In this document: positions 40,885 through 51,200 of the stretch, in pieces
Layout: every line of letters begins with the position of its first letter
Numbering within the stretch: the first letter of the stretch is position 1
NCBI GenBank assembly: GCA_965228125.1
Contig: OZ245791.1
Location: 310,001-374,000, forward strand
From: GWF2-38-69 sp965228125
GTDB taxonomy: Bacteria > Verrucomicrobiota > Lentisphaeria > Victivallales > GWF2-38-69
Length of the DNA stretch: 64,000 nt
Direction: 5' to 3'
Made by a program: the position numbers and the translations under genes
The notes under the pieces: generated by a model
What the model was told of the DNA's origin: nothing
What the model saw: only the letters and a program-made list of their open reading frames with translations
The model's database searches: none

Positions 40885-43155
40885 ATGAGTGCAGAAATAT
40901 GGGTAACAGGGTTTCCAAGGATTGGCAAAAAGAGAGAACTAAAAAGAACATTAGAGAGTTATTGGGACGGTAAAAGTTCAATTGAAGAACTGCAAGAAAC
41001 AGCTTCATCTTTGCGGAAAGAGCATTGGCTGACTCAAAAAGCAAAATGTATTGATTACATAAGCTGCAATGACTTTAGCCTTTATGATAATATGCTTGAT
41101 ACCGCAGTGATGCTTAATGTTATTCCATCAAGGTTCAAGTCAATCTCCAACAAAATAGAACGCTACTTTGCAATGGCTAGAGGCAACGCTGGACAGCCTG
41201 CAATGGAAATGACTAAATGGTTTAATACTAACTACCACTATATCGTTCCTGAGTTTGATGAAGACTTAAAGCTGGAACTTGATTTATCAAAAATCCTTTC
41301 TGAATACAAAGAAGCTAAAAGCCTTAATATTATTCCTAAGATCAATATTATTGGGCCTTTAACTTTTTTAAGGCTATCAAAAGATACAGCAGGAAGAAAT
41401 ACTTTCTTCTACTTTGAAAGCCTTCTTGCTATTTATAAGGAACTTATCAGAGAACTTTCCTGGCTGGACAAAACAGTCTATCTGCAAATCGAAGAACCAA
41501 TATTTGTAAAAGATCCTTCAAAGAAAGATCTTCAATTATTGGAAGAAACATATCAAACTCTTTCTTCTGTGAACAGCAATGTAAGGATTGTCATAACTAC
41601 TTATTTTGAGCATTCCTTAGAAGCAGCAGAAATCCTATGTAATACTCATGTTTGGGGCATCGGTCTGGATTTTGTTTCGGGCAAGGAAAATCTAAAAGCT
41701 TTAAAATACCTTGGGAATAAAACATTAGTCGCCGGCATAATAAATGGAAGAAATATATGGTTGAATAATACTATACAATCTCTGGAATTATTACACACAA
41801 TAGCTCAGGAAATAGATAAAAATAAAATAATTATCTCCACAAGCTGTTCTCTTCTCCATGTGCCTTATAGCCTAGAGTATGAGAAAGATAGCAATGTAAA
41901 GAATTATCTCAGTTTTGCCTCTGAGAAACTTGATGAACTTTCGCTTCTTGGGAGGGTATTTGCCTCTTCGAAAATGTCTCCTGAAGATAAAAACCTGATA
42001 GAGATTAATAGTGATTTATTTCGCTACAGAGATAAAAGTCTGAATAGAAATAAAGCGGCTGAAATAAATATTGTTAATAAATGCACTAAAATTCAGCGTT
42101 ATGGTAGCTTTTACGAAAGAGCGATAAAGCAAAGCAATAAACTAAATCTTCCCAAACTGCCTACTACAACTATTGGAAGTTTTCCCCAGACAGATGAATT
42201 GAGAAAACTCAGAAACGATTACAGAAAAAAAGTAATAAGTCAGATCGAATATGAAGAAGGCATTCGAAAATATATTGATTTTTGTATCGCTTTTCAGGAA
42301 AGAATCGGGCTTGATGTGTTTGTTCACGGCGAACCAGAGCGCAACGACATGGTTGAGTATTTTGGCGAACTTCTTGAAGGTTTTTACTTCACTAATAACG
42401 GGTGGGTCCAGAGTTATGGCAGCCGCTGTGTGAAACCTCCGGTAATTTATAGTGATATCATTAGGACGAAGCCGATGACCGTAAAATGGATATCTTATGC
42501 CCAAAGCAAAACAGACAAACCGCTTAAAGGAATGCTGACTGGGCCTGTAACAATCCTTAACTGGTCTTTTGTAAGAGATGACAAACCAATCGATGAAGTT
42601 TCAGGGCAAATTGCTATAGCTATTAGGGATGAAATTAGGGATTTGCAGGAAGCCGGAATTAGGATCGTACAGGTCGATGAAGCTGCATTCAGGGAAGGTT
42701 ATCCTTTACGCAAGCAGAATATTGCCGGATATGAAAAATGGGCAGTAGATAATTTCAAGCTGGCCATCAGCAGTGCTGCAGAAGAGACTCAGATACATAC
42801 TCATATGTGCTATAGCAATTTCGCAGATATGATAAAGACGATAGAGGATATGGATGCTGATGTAGTTACTATTGAAACGGCCCGAGGTGGAAATAATCTT
42901 TTGAACGCATTCAAAAACATTGGTTACCGGAAAGGGATTGGGCCGGGAGTCTATGATATCCATTCTCAAAGAGTACCTTCAGTTGAAGAATTTTTAAAAG
43001 AAATATCTCTAAGAATGGAGATATTCTCATACCAGAACTTATGGATCAATCCCGATTGTGGATTGAAGACCCGTAAATGGAAAGAAGTTGAAGCCTCCCT
43101 CTCAAATATGGTCAAAGCAGTTAAGAAAATACGCCCGATTTATATGTACCCTTGA
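40885..43155 (+). CDS. metE: Cobalamin-independent methionine synthase
   Basis: A 756-residue MetE transferring a methyl group from 5-methyltetrahydrofolate to homocysteine without B12. The N-terminal domain starts WVTGFPRIGKKRELKRTLESYW; the C-terminal catalytic half begins LPTTTIGSFPQTDELRKLR, with HGEPERNDMVEYFGELLEGF and the zinc-ligand end NPDCGLKTRKW. The riboswitch in front shuts it off when B12 is present, when MetH would be used. It is the first gene of metE-nrdD-glycyl-radical ORF-nrdG. Confidence 0.96.
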   Translation: MSAEIWVTGFPRIGKKRELKRTLESYWDGKSSIEELQETASSLRKEHWLTQKAKCIDYISCNDFSLYDNMLDTAVMLNVIPSRFKSISNKIERYFAMARGNAGQPAMEMTKWFNTNYHYIVPEFDEDLKLELDLSKILSEYKEAKSLNIIPKINIIGPLTFLRLSKDTAGRNTFFYFESLLAIYKELIRELSWLDKTVYLQIEEPIFVKDPSKKDLQLLEETYQTLSSVNSNVRIVITTYFEHSLEAAEILCNTHVWGIGLDFVSGKENLKALKYLGNKTLVAGIINGRNIWLNNTIQSLELLHTIAQEIDKNKIIISTSCSLLHVPYSLEYEKDSNVKNYLSFASEKLDELSLLGRVFASSKMSPEDKNLIEINSDLFRYRDKSLNRNKAAEINIVNKCTKIQRYGSFYERAIKQSNKLNLPKLPTTTIGSFPQTDELRKLRNDYRKKVISQIEYEEGIRKYIDFCIAFQERIGLDVFVHGEPERNDMVEYFGELLEGFYFTNNGWVQSYGSRCVKPPVIYSDIIRTKPMTVKWISYAQSKTDKPLKGMLTGPVTILNWSFVRDDKPIDEVSGQIAIAIRDEIRDLQEAGIRIVQVDEAAFREGYPLRKQNIAGYEKWAVDNFKLAISSAAEETQIHTHMCYSNFADMIKTIEDMDADVVTIETARGGNNLLNAFKNIGYRKGIGPGVYDIHSQRVPSVEEFLKEISLRMEIFSYQNLWINPDCGLKTRKWKEVEASLSNMVKAVKKIRPIYMYP

Positions 43156-43190
43156 ATTAAGAATAATAAAGCCACAAAGGAGTCAGCCTT

Positions 43191-45170
43191 ATGCAAAACC
43201 CGCCTTTTACCCAGCTCAGAAAAAGAGATGGCAGGCTTGTAGATTTTGATTCTAACAGGATCAAAATCGCAATTGAAAAAGCACTTAAAGCTACAGAATG
43301 CTACAATCCCAAAATCGCAGAAACTCTCAATGAAGATGTTTTAAATTCGCTTGCTTCTTATAAAGGACAATTTGATACTCCTGATTTGGAGTTTATCCAG
43401 GATATGGTGGAAAACGCTTTCATCCGCAGAGGGATGACCAAAGCAGCTAAAGCCTTTATTCTTTACCGCGCACAGCATGAAAGTCTAAGAAAGAGTCGGG
43501 AAATCCTTATAGATATTCAAAACCTTGTAGCTGCATATCTTGATAAAAATGACTGGAGAGTCAACGAAAACTCCAATGCAGGATATTCATATGCAAGTTT
43601 GTTGAATCATATAAGCGGATCGATTGTAGCTAACTTTACTCTGGAAAATGTATATCCAAAAGAAATAGCTAATGCTCACATTAACGGAGATTTTCATTTG
43701 CATGATCTTTCATGTGGCATAGTGGGGTATTGTGCAGGCTGGAGTTTACGGCTTCTTCTTGTAGAAGGATTCAGAGGAAAAGAAGGCAGAGCTAGCGCAA
43801 AACCCGCAAAGCACTTTGATACTGCTCTGGGGCAAATAGTAAACTTCATGTGCACTCTCCAGACGGAATGGGCAGGAGCTCAAGCTTTCAGTTCCTTTGA
43901 TACAATGCTGGCTCCTTTTGTCAGAGAGGACTCTTTAAGCTATATCCAGGTCAAACAGTCAATCCAACAGTTTATCTTTGCCCTAAACATAGCAAGCCGT
44001 TGGGGACAAACTCCTTTTACAAATCTTACATTTGATTGGGTAGTGCCTGATGACCTAAAAAAAAATCCCATAATAGTAGAAGGGAAGATTCAAGAAAATA
44101 AATATTATGAGGATTATCAGAAAGAAATGGACATGATAAACAGGGCATTTCTTGAGATAATGGCAGAAGGAGACAGAGATGGAAGAGTCTTTACCTTTCC
44201 TATTCCTACTTATAATATTACGAAAGACTTTAATTGGGATTCAGAAAACGCAAAGCTCCTATTTGAAGTTACAGGAAAGTATGGGTTGCCCTACTTCCAG
44301 AATTTCATCAAAAGCGATTTAAATCCCGGAGATGTCAGGAGTATGTGCTGCAGGCTCCAGATGGATATGAGAAAACTAAGGAATAAAACAGGCGGCCTTT
44401 TCGGAGCTGGCGAACAGACAGGTTCAATCGGTGTTGTTACTATAAACATGCCCAGAATCGGGTATCTGGCAAAAAGCGAAAATGAGTTTTTTGGAATCTT
44501 GCAAAACCTCATGGACATGGCCAAAGATTCTCTTGAAATAAAAAGAAAGGTGGTTCAGAAATACCTTGACGATGATTTGCTGCCATATACAAAAATTTAT
44601 CTTACGACTCTAAAAAATCACTTCAGCACTATCGGCCTTGTCGGTATGAATGAAGCCTGCCTGAATTTCTTGGGATGCAGCATAGCAGACCAAGCAGGAA
44701 GAGAGTTTGCGTTAAATGTGCTTGATTTTATGAGGAATAGAATAGCTGACTATCAGGAAGAGACAGGTCATATTTATAACCTGGAAGCAACTCCTGCCGA
44801 AGGTACAAGTTATAGACTGTCCAGAATTGATAAGAAAAAATATCCTGAGATTATCTGTTCCGGAGACGTAGAATACTATTACACAAATTCCTCGCAACTG
44901 CCTGTAGGGTACACTCACGATATTTTTGAAGCACTAGATATGCAGGAGGAATTGCAACAGAAATATACAGGAGGAACTGTTTTTCATGGATTCATAGGGG
45001 AGCGGATCGATAATTGCAAACAGACTGCGTTGCTTGTCAGGAAGATTGCCGAAACATACAAAATCCCCTATTTCACAATCACGCCTACTTTCAGTATCTG
45101 CCCGATACATGGGTACATTTCTGGAGAACATCAGGAGTGTCCATTTGAAACTAACCAATATAATCAATAG
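43191..45170 (+). CDS. nrdD: Anaerobic ribonucleoside-triphosphate reductase, main part without glycyl-radical end
   Basis: A 659-residue class III ribonucleotide reductase subunit, making deoxyribonucleotides without oxygen. An ATP-cone (FTQLRKRDGRLVDFDSNRIKIAI, about 5-27, to about 95) starts it. NAHINGDFHLHDLSCGIVGYCAGWS and CRLQMDMRKLRNKTGGLFG (about 385-403) mark the active-site barrel. It ends ICPIHGYISGEHQECPFETNQYNQ (about 635-659) at TAG, before the RVxGYxRP glycyl-radical motif that ends normal NrdD. That motif is in the following 57-residue ORF. It shares the metE transcript, so it is B12-controlled, replacing a B12-dependent class II enzyme when B12 is short. Confidence 0.92.
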   Translation: MQNPPFTQLRKRDGRLVDFDSNRIKIAIEKALKATECYNPKIAETLNEDVLNSLASYKGQFDTPDLEFIQDMVENAFIRRGMTKAAKAFILYRAQHESLRKSREILIDIQNLVAAYLDKNDWRVNENSNAGYSYASLLNHISGSIVANFTLENVYPKEIANAHINGDFHLHDLSCGIVGYCAGWSLRLLLVEGFRGKEGRASAKPAKHFDTALGQIVNFMCTLQTEWAGAQAFSSFDTMLAPFVREDSLSYIQVKQSIQQFIFALNIASRWGQTPFTNLTFDWVVPDDLKKNPIIVEGKIQENKYYEDYQKEMDMINRAFLEIMAEGDRDGRVFTFPIPTYNITKDFNWDSENAKLLFEVTGKYGLPYFQNFIKSDLNPGDVRSMCCRLQMDMRKLRNKTGGLFGAGEQTGSIGVVTINMPRIGYLAKSENEFFGILQNLMDMAKDSLEIKRKVVQKYLDDDLLPYTKIYLTTLKNHFSTIGLVGMNEACLNFLGCSIADQAGREFALNVLDFMRNRIADYQEETGHIYNLEATPAEGTSYRLSRIDKKKYPEIICSGDVEYYYTNSSQLPVGYTHDIFEALDMQEELQQKYTGGTVFHGFIGERIDNCKQTALLVRKIAETYKIPYFTITPTFSICPIHGYISGEHQECPFETNQYNQ

Positions 45171-45179
45171 GAGTAAATT

Positions 45180-45353
45180 ATGTCAAAATGTGGAATGCAA
45201 TGCGAGGTTTATTCGAGAGTAACTGGGTACATGCGCCCCGTAAGCTCGTGGAACAAAGGAAAAAGAGAAGAATTTAAAGATCGCAAAACTTACTTAATGG
45301 AAAAGGAGTTGGAGTTAAATCCTGTTTGCAATGAACATAAGGGGATTAAATAA
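45180..45353 (+). CDS. Separate 57-residue glycyl-radical domain of NrdD
   Basis: Begins KCGMQCEVYSRVTGYMRPV and continues WNKGKREEFKDRKTY, which equals the C-terminal end of NrdD. The radical glycine should be G16 in RVTGY; cysteines C4 and C8 could be the second zinc half-site, and the first is in the upstream protein. It is in the same frame as nrdD but two in-frame stops (TAG 45168-45170 and TAA 45174-45176) separate them, and AGGAG lies six bases before its ATG. So it is translated by itself. It ends CNEHKGIK and overlaps nrdG by 23 bases. Confidence 0.85.
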   Translation: MSKCGMQCEVYSRVTGYMRPVSSWNKGKREEFKDRKTYLMEKELELNPVCNEHKGIK

Positions 45354-46032
45354 ATTTACTCTGATCGATTATCCAGAAAAGGTTGCATGCATAGTATTTG
45401 TTGGTGGGTGTAATTTTTTCTGCCCGTATTGTCATAATCCTTTTCTGGTAATAGATCCCGAAAGCCAGCCGCTAATAAGCGAAAACAGTTTTTTCTCTTT
45501 TTTAGATACAAGAAGAGGAAAGGTTGATGCAGTAGTCATTAGCGGCGGTGAGCCGACCCTCAGGAAACGGATTATTGGGTTTTCCTCCGAAATAAAAAGC
45601 CGAGGTTTCCTGATAAAAATAGATACTAACGGCTCAAACCCTGAAATAATCGAAGAGTTATTAAGGAGCAACTTTATAGACTTCATCGGAATTGACTACA
45701 AGTCGCCCCAATATAAATACAATTCTATTATTGGTATTCCAGATATAGATATATATAAAAAAGTTACAAAAACAATTCTCTATATTTTAAAATCAGGCGT
45801 CAATTATAATATCAGGACTACAGTTCATAAATCGCTATTATCTGAAGCTGATATTTCTATGATGAGAACTGAACTAAACTCTCTTGGGGTTCAGGAATGG
45901 ACGCTTCAGCAGTTTCAGTCAAATGATATTATCGATGGTAATTTGAATAAAATCCCGACATACTCAGATAATGAGCTGATAGAAATTGCACTAAACCTCG
46001 AATATACAAAGGCTATTGGAACAATAGTATGA
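45331..46032 (+). CDS. nrdG: Radical-SAM activase of anaerobic ribonucleotide reductase
   Basis: A 233-residue radical-SAM enzyme. CNFFCPYCHNP (about 27-37) is the CxxxCxxC cluster motif, and GGEPTLRKR follows as the GGE motif. The N-terminal MNIRGLNKFTLIDYPEKVACIVFVGG is typical of NrdG. It uses SAM to make the glycyl radical in the small ORF directly upstream, which it overlaps by 23 bases. It is the last gene of the riboswitch-3 operon. Confidence 0.9.
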   Translation: MNIRGLNKFTLIDYPEKVACIVFVGGCNFFCPYCHNPFLVIDPESQPLISENSFFSFLDTRRGKVDAVVISGGEPTLRKRIIGFSSEIKSRGFLIKIDTNGSNPEIIEELLRSNFIDFIGIDYKSPQYKYNSIIGIPDIDIYKKVTKTILYILKSGVNYNIRTTVHKSLLSEADISMMRTELNSLGVQEWTLQQFQSNDIIDGNLNKIPTYSDNELIEIALNLEYTKAIGTIV

Positions 46033-46676
46033 TATACATAAACTGAAAAACACTACTGATAGACCTTTAATAAGAACTGTGAATCTCTCCCACTGTATCA
46101 AATCCCTCATTTTTACCAAATCATTATCCTTGCCGATTCTCTCTTCTGAATTATAGCTGAAAAAGTCCATTTATATATTCCATAATATTATTGTTATTAA
46201 AGTCTTACACTATATAATAATATAGCAGATTATTACTCTTTTTCTCTCAATTATTTAGATATATTTCGAAGATTATCTGGAGTTGCGCAGAGGTCTCAAA
46301 CTGGTATTAGAGATAGTGAATGGAAGTTACTTTAAAAGAAGCAGAAACAACTCTGGATCCTAAAGATAACTATCATAACAAATCTGAAGAAATTAATAAA
46401 AACAATCTGTTTCCTGAAAAAGTATTAAATTCAAAAATACATAGACTCAAAGATCAGAAATTGACAGAATAATTTTTAAGGTCTTGATCTGCGCTGTTTC
46501 TATTTTGCCATTCTTGTGCATATGTACATATATTTATTTTAATTGTTCTTATCTATTTGCTCAAATTTAATTCAGGGTTTTACGATAGGTTCGCTTGACT
46601 TCTTGTTAGTTTAGTAGCTAAATTATTTAGCAACTAATCAATACAGTTATTAATATTAAATTAAGAAAAGATTTAT
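46033..46676. other. Intergenic region with only a doubtful small ORF
   Basis: This 644-base stretch has no gene I can defend. A 50-codon ORF starting ATG 46320 (MEVTLKEAETTL, ending at 46472) has no convincing ribosome binding site and no known motif, so I give it low weight. The rest is AT-rich. A short palindromic terminator was not found after nrdG. Confidence 0.3.
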
Positions 46677-47144
46677 ATGAGAAATAATGCCGAAAGGATA
46701 TGGAAGACTCTTTTTAAAACGGTCGATAGCATTCGAAATTATTATGATCGGAATGTGCCTCATGAATTACGTCCGAAAGCCACAATATCACAAATGAAAG
46801 TTATGGGGACTATACTTTCCAGTCCAGACAGGAAAGTTAAAGTAAAAGATATAGCAAATGAACTTGGAATCACACCTGGAGGAGTCTCCCAAATTGTAGA
46901 CACTTTAGTAGAAGAAGGCATGCTTGAGAGATGCATACAAGAAGACGATAGGCGTTCAGTAAACATCACTTTGTCTAAAAAAGGTGATGTTATTCGATCT
47001 CAAATGGATACTTTATTTACTGATTTAGCCAGCAATCTCCTTAAATCTATCTCATACGAAAAACAAATAATTCTTTGCGGGGTTCTGGAAGAAATACTTG
47101 TTGCACTTAATAAAGAGAAAAAGGGTAAATTGGGTGAAAAATGA
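46677..47144 (+). CDS. MarR-family transcriptional regulator
   Basis: A 155-residue winged-helix repressor: ISQMKVMGTILSSPDRKVKVKDIANELGITPGGVSQIVDTLVEEGMLERCIQEDDRRSVNITLSKKG is the MarR DNA-binding domain with its RR-containing wing (DDRRS). It overlaps the membrane-fusion gene by four bases, so it most likely represses the RND efflux operon and is relieved by a phenolic or drug-like ligand. Confidence 0.9.
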   Translation: MRNNAERIWKTLFKTVDSIRNYYDRNVPHELRPKATISQMKVMGTILSSPDRKVKVKDIANELGITPGGVSQIVDTLVEEGMLERCIQEDDRRSVNITLSKKGDVIRSQMDTLFTDLASNLLKSISYEKQIILCGVLEEILVALNKEKKGKLGEK

Positions 47145-48244
47145 GAAAGATTATCATTTACAGTCTATTTTTAGGCATGTTTTATATTGCATATGAACAA
47201 AAATTAGAGGCTTCAGTTAATGAATTACCTAAAGCTGTTGTATCAGTTGAAAAAGTCAAAGAAGTTAAAGATATTGAAAGCCGAAAATATACTGGTCTGG
47301 TTGTTTCACAGTCGAGGGTTCAGATTGTTCCCCGAGTTTCTGGCGAAATATTGGAAATTGGTTTTAAAGATGGGACTATTGTAAAAAAAGGCCAAATGCT
47401 TTATCAGTTAGATCCTATTCAATATAAAGCAACAGTTAAAAGCGCTGAGGCAAAGGTTCTTGAGTATAAAGCTCGGCTTAAATATGCTCAGATTAATTAT
47501 GATCGCCAGGAACTGCTTTTCAAAAAGAATGCTGCAAGTCGCGATTCTATGGAGAATGCAGAATCGGCATTTGAAGCTTATAAAGCATCTTTGCTTGCAG
47601 CTGAAGCCGATTTGATCAAGTCAAAAGATGACCTTAAAAATACAACGATTGTTACTCCGCTGGAAGGAATTGTTGGGGTTACAAATTTTACTGTCGGAAA
47701 TTATGTTACGCCTTCTTCAGGTGATATGGTTACTATTATACAAGTTGAACCGGTTCGAGTTCGTTTCTCCATCAGTACGGCAGATCTACTTTCCATGTTT
47801 AGTAATCCAGAAGATATGATGAAAAATGGAATTGTCAATGTTGTCCTCTCAGATGGAAGTCTTTATGCAACTGAGGGTAAAATCGAATTGCTAAATAATG
47901 AAGCAAATAATAAAACAGATACAATCCAGATTTTTGCTACCTTTCCTAATAAGGATCATAAATTAATTGTTGGCAGTACAGTCAGCGTAACTCTTTCAAA
48001 AAGAAAAGGACAGATGCTTCCTGCTGTGCTTCCTTCAGCGATAATGCACGACAATCAAGGTTCCTTTGTATATATAGTAGGTGAGGCAAATAAAGTTGAA
48101 AAACGCTATGTTGTACTTGGGAGTACTACTTCTGATTTACAGATGATAATTTCCGGGCTAAAAGCAGGAGAGATAGTAATTGTCAAAGGGACTAATAAAA
48201 CTATGCCTGGCGCTGACATCGAACCTGTAGAGATGGGGAAATAG
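47141..48244 (+). CDS. RND efflux periplasmic adaptor (membrane fusion protein)
   Basis: A 367-residue HlyD/AcrA-type adaptor. A short N-terminal signal or anchor (RKIIIYSLFLGMFYIAY) is followed by a biotinyl-lipoyl-like half, IVPRVSGEILEIGFKDGTIVKKGQMLYQLDP, a coiled hairpin (about 100-165) and the second half-motif NTTIVTPLEGIVGVTNFTVGNYV, then beta-barrel and membrane-proximal domains. No lipobox is seen. It links the RND pump to an outer-membrane channel that is not encoded here. Confidence 0.92.
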   Translation: MRKIIIYSLFLGMFYIAYEQKLEASVNELPKAVVSVEKVKEVKDIESRKYTGLVVSQSRVQIVPRVSGEILEIGFKDGTIVKKGQMLYQLDPIQYKATVKSAEAKVLEYKARLKYAQINYDRQELLFKKNAASRDSMENAESAFEAYKASLLAAEADLIKSKDDLKNTTIVTPLEGIVGVTNFTVGNYVTPSSGDMVTIIQVEPVRVRFSISTADLLSMFSNPEDMMKNGIVNVVLSDGSLYATEGKIELLNNEANNKTDTIQIFATFPNKDHKLIVGSTVSVTLSKRKGQMLPAVLPSAIMHDNQGSFVYIVGEANKVEKRYVVLGSTTSDLQMIISGLKAGEIVIVKGTNKTMPGADIEPVEMGK

Positions 48245-48245
48245 T

Positions 48246-51200
48246 ATGTTCTCAAAAATGTTTATTGAACGACCGCGCTTTGCCATAGTAATTAGTATAA
48301 TAATGGTTTTAGCCGGAATTATTAGCCTTTATAAACTTCCTGTTGCAGAATACCCTGAGATTGCTCCGCCTACATTACATATTTCTGCTACTTATACAGG
48401 AGCCGGAGCAGAAGAATTGGCTCAAACAGTAGCAATGCCGATTGAGGATGAGATAAACGGGATTGATAACCTTTTGTATTTTTCTTCAACTTGTGATAAT
48501 TCAGGAAGTTATTCCTGTTCGGTTACATTCAAAACAGGAACAAATACTGATATTGCTATGGTCAATTTGCAAAATGCTGTTAAACGCGCAGAACCAAAAC
48601 TACCTTCAGAAGTTACTAAAACTGGAATTACCGTGAATAACCGCGGGAATGATATATTGGCAATGTTTGCCTTTATGACTGACGGCAGCACTTATAATGT
48701 GATGGCGCTAAATAATTATATTATAGCAAATATCAAGCCTGCCATTGAGCGTATTGATGGAATCTCCTCCTCTTCTATAATGTCAAATGATGAATATTCT
48801 ATGCGCATATGGCTCAACCCTATTCGTATGGCCGGACTTGCTATCTCTACTTCTGATATTACGAACGCAATAGAGTCGCAAAATATTCAGGCCGCTGCCG
48901 GGTCAATAGGCTCAGAGAATAGCAACCGTTTTGTCAATTATAAACTCAATGTACAGGGACGACTAAAAACAGCAGAAGAATTCGGGAATATTATTTTAAG
49001 GCATGATGCTGACGGTAGCGTTATCCGGTTACGTGACATTGCTAAAGTAGAAATAGGCGCAAGTTCGTATTCGGGCAAGAGTGTATTCAATGGCAAAGAA
49101 GTTGTAGGAATGGCCGTATACCGTGCTTCTGACGCAAATGCTCTATCTACAGTAAACAAGGTAAAAGCAGAACTTAATGACTGGGCTAAGAGGTTTCCTA
49201 AGGGTATCACTTATGAGATAGCTTATGATCCAACGAAATTCATTGTTGTCTCATTAAAGGAAATTGTTCAAACATTAGTTATTGCACTGTTATTAGTAGT
49301 TTTTATTACTTGGTTATTCTTGCAAGACTGGAGAGCAACATTTATTCCTTCGATAGCAATACCTATTGCTCTGCTTGGTACTTTTCCTTTCATATATGTT
49401 TTAGGATATAGTATTAACGTATTAACTATGTTCGGACTGATTCTGGTTATAGGCTCACTTTGTGATGATGCAATTGTAGTTGTTGAGAACTGCCAGGCGT
49501 TGATGGAACGTGAAAATCTTTTGCCCAAGGAAGCTGCTATCAAGTCTATGAAACAAATCACAGGTCCAATTATTGCCACAACACTAGTTTCGGTAGCCTG
49601 CTATGTCCCATTGGCATTCTATGGTGGTATGGTAGGAGCAATTTATATGCAGTTTTCAGTAACTATGTGTATTGCGTTATGTTTGTCTAGCGTGATTGCT
49701 ATGACTCTTAGTCCTGCGCTTTGCGCAATATTTTTACGAAAACCGGATTCTAATATTCCTATTATTTTCAAACCTTTCAATATATTACTCAATAAAAGCA
49801 GAAACGTATATTCCAGCAGTGTGAAGTTTCTGGTGAGAAGGGGAATCCTCACGGCTATTATGCTTATTTTTGTATTTATAGCAGTATATTTACTGTATGG
49901 ATTTACTCCTGGTTCTTTCTTGCCCGATGAGGATAAGGGAGTCATATTTTGCAATGTAGAATTGCCTAGTGGGGCTTCTTTAGCACGAACCGAAGCAGTA
50001 CTTAAAACTTTTACCGAGAAGCTCAATGATATAAAAGGGATTAAATCCACAATGGTTATTTCTGGACAAAGCATGATGTCAGGAGCTAGTGAAAATGTTG
50101 CAATGTGCATTCTGAATTTAGACGATTGGAGTAAGAGAAAAACCCCGGATACTCAGTTAAATGCGATTATGTCGGAAATTCAGAAAAAAGCCCGTATGAT
50201 TACCGATGCAAATATTATATGTTTTAATCCACCTCCAATTATGGGACTAGGAATGACAGGCGGCGTATCATTTGAGCTTTGTGGCGTTGGCAACGTTGAT
50301 GCAAATAAACTTTCAGAAGTTGCGAAGGAGTTTATAATGCACCTTTCAGGAAAGCCTGAAACATTATATGCCATGACAAGTTATAATGCCGAAACACCAC
50401 AATTGCACTTTGATATTAACCGTGAGAAAACAGAAACACTTGGGATCAATGTTGATACAGTATTTTCTTCATTACAGAGTAAGCTTGCTTCGCTATATAT
50501 TAACGATTTTACAATGCAAGGACAAAATTATAAAGTAAAAATGCAGGCTCCTGCAGAATATCGTTCGACGCTAGATGATATTCGCGAGATACAAGTGAAA
50601 AATGATAATGGAGAAATGGTTCCTCTTAGTTCCTTGGGTACACTGCGCTATATCATAGGACCACGGCAAATTACCCGTTTCAATAAAATGACAAGTGCTG
50701 AAATAAATGCACAATCAAAACCGGGAACTAGTTCTCAAAAATTCATGAGCATGATCGAAAATATAAAGCTCCCAAATGATTATCATGTAGAATGGACTGG
50801 TTTAAGCTACCAGGAAAAACAAAATGAAGGACAAATCGTTTATCTTATGGCATTGGCACTTCTATTCGCATATCTCTTTTTAGTTGCCCAATATGAAAGC
50901 TTTACAATACCTATGCCGGTAATGTTGTCGGTTTCTTTTGCTGCACTCGGAGCTCTTATTGGATTAAAGTTAACAGGGGAGTCTATGAGTATATATGCTC
51001 AATTAGGTATGGTTATGTTAATTGGGCTTTCGGCAAAAAATGCTATCCTAATGGTTGAATTCTCCAAAAAGGAACGCGAGAAAGATAAGAGTATTTTTGA
51101 AGCTGCCATGAATGGAGCTAATTTGCGATATCGTGCCGTACTTATGACTGCATTTAGTTTTCTCTTTGGGGTATTTCCACTGGTGATTGCAAGCGGTGCC

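Noticed and set aside
45168..45182. Readthrough of the nrdD stop by pyrrolysine or a recoding event
   Set aside because: The TAG is followed after three bases by an in-frame TAA, and a good ribosome binding site lies before a new ATG, so independent translation explains it better.
46320..46472. 50-codon gene upstream of marR
   Set aside because: No convincing ribosome binding site, no motif and no sign of conservation visible.
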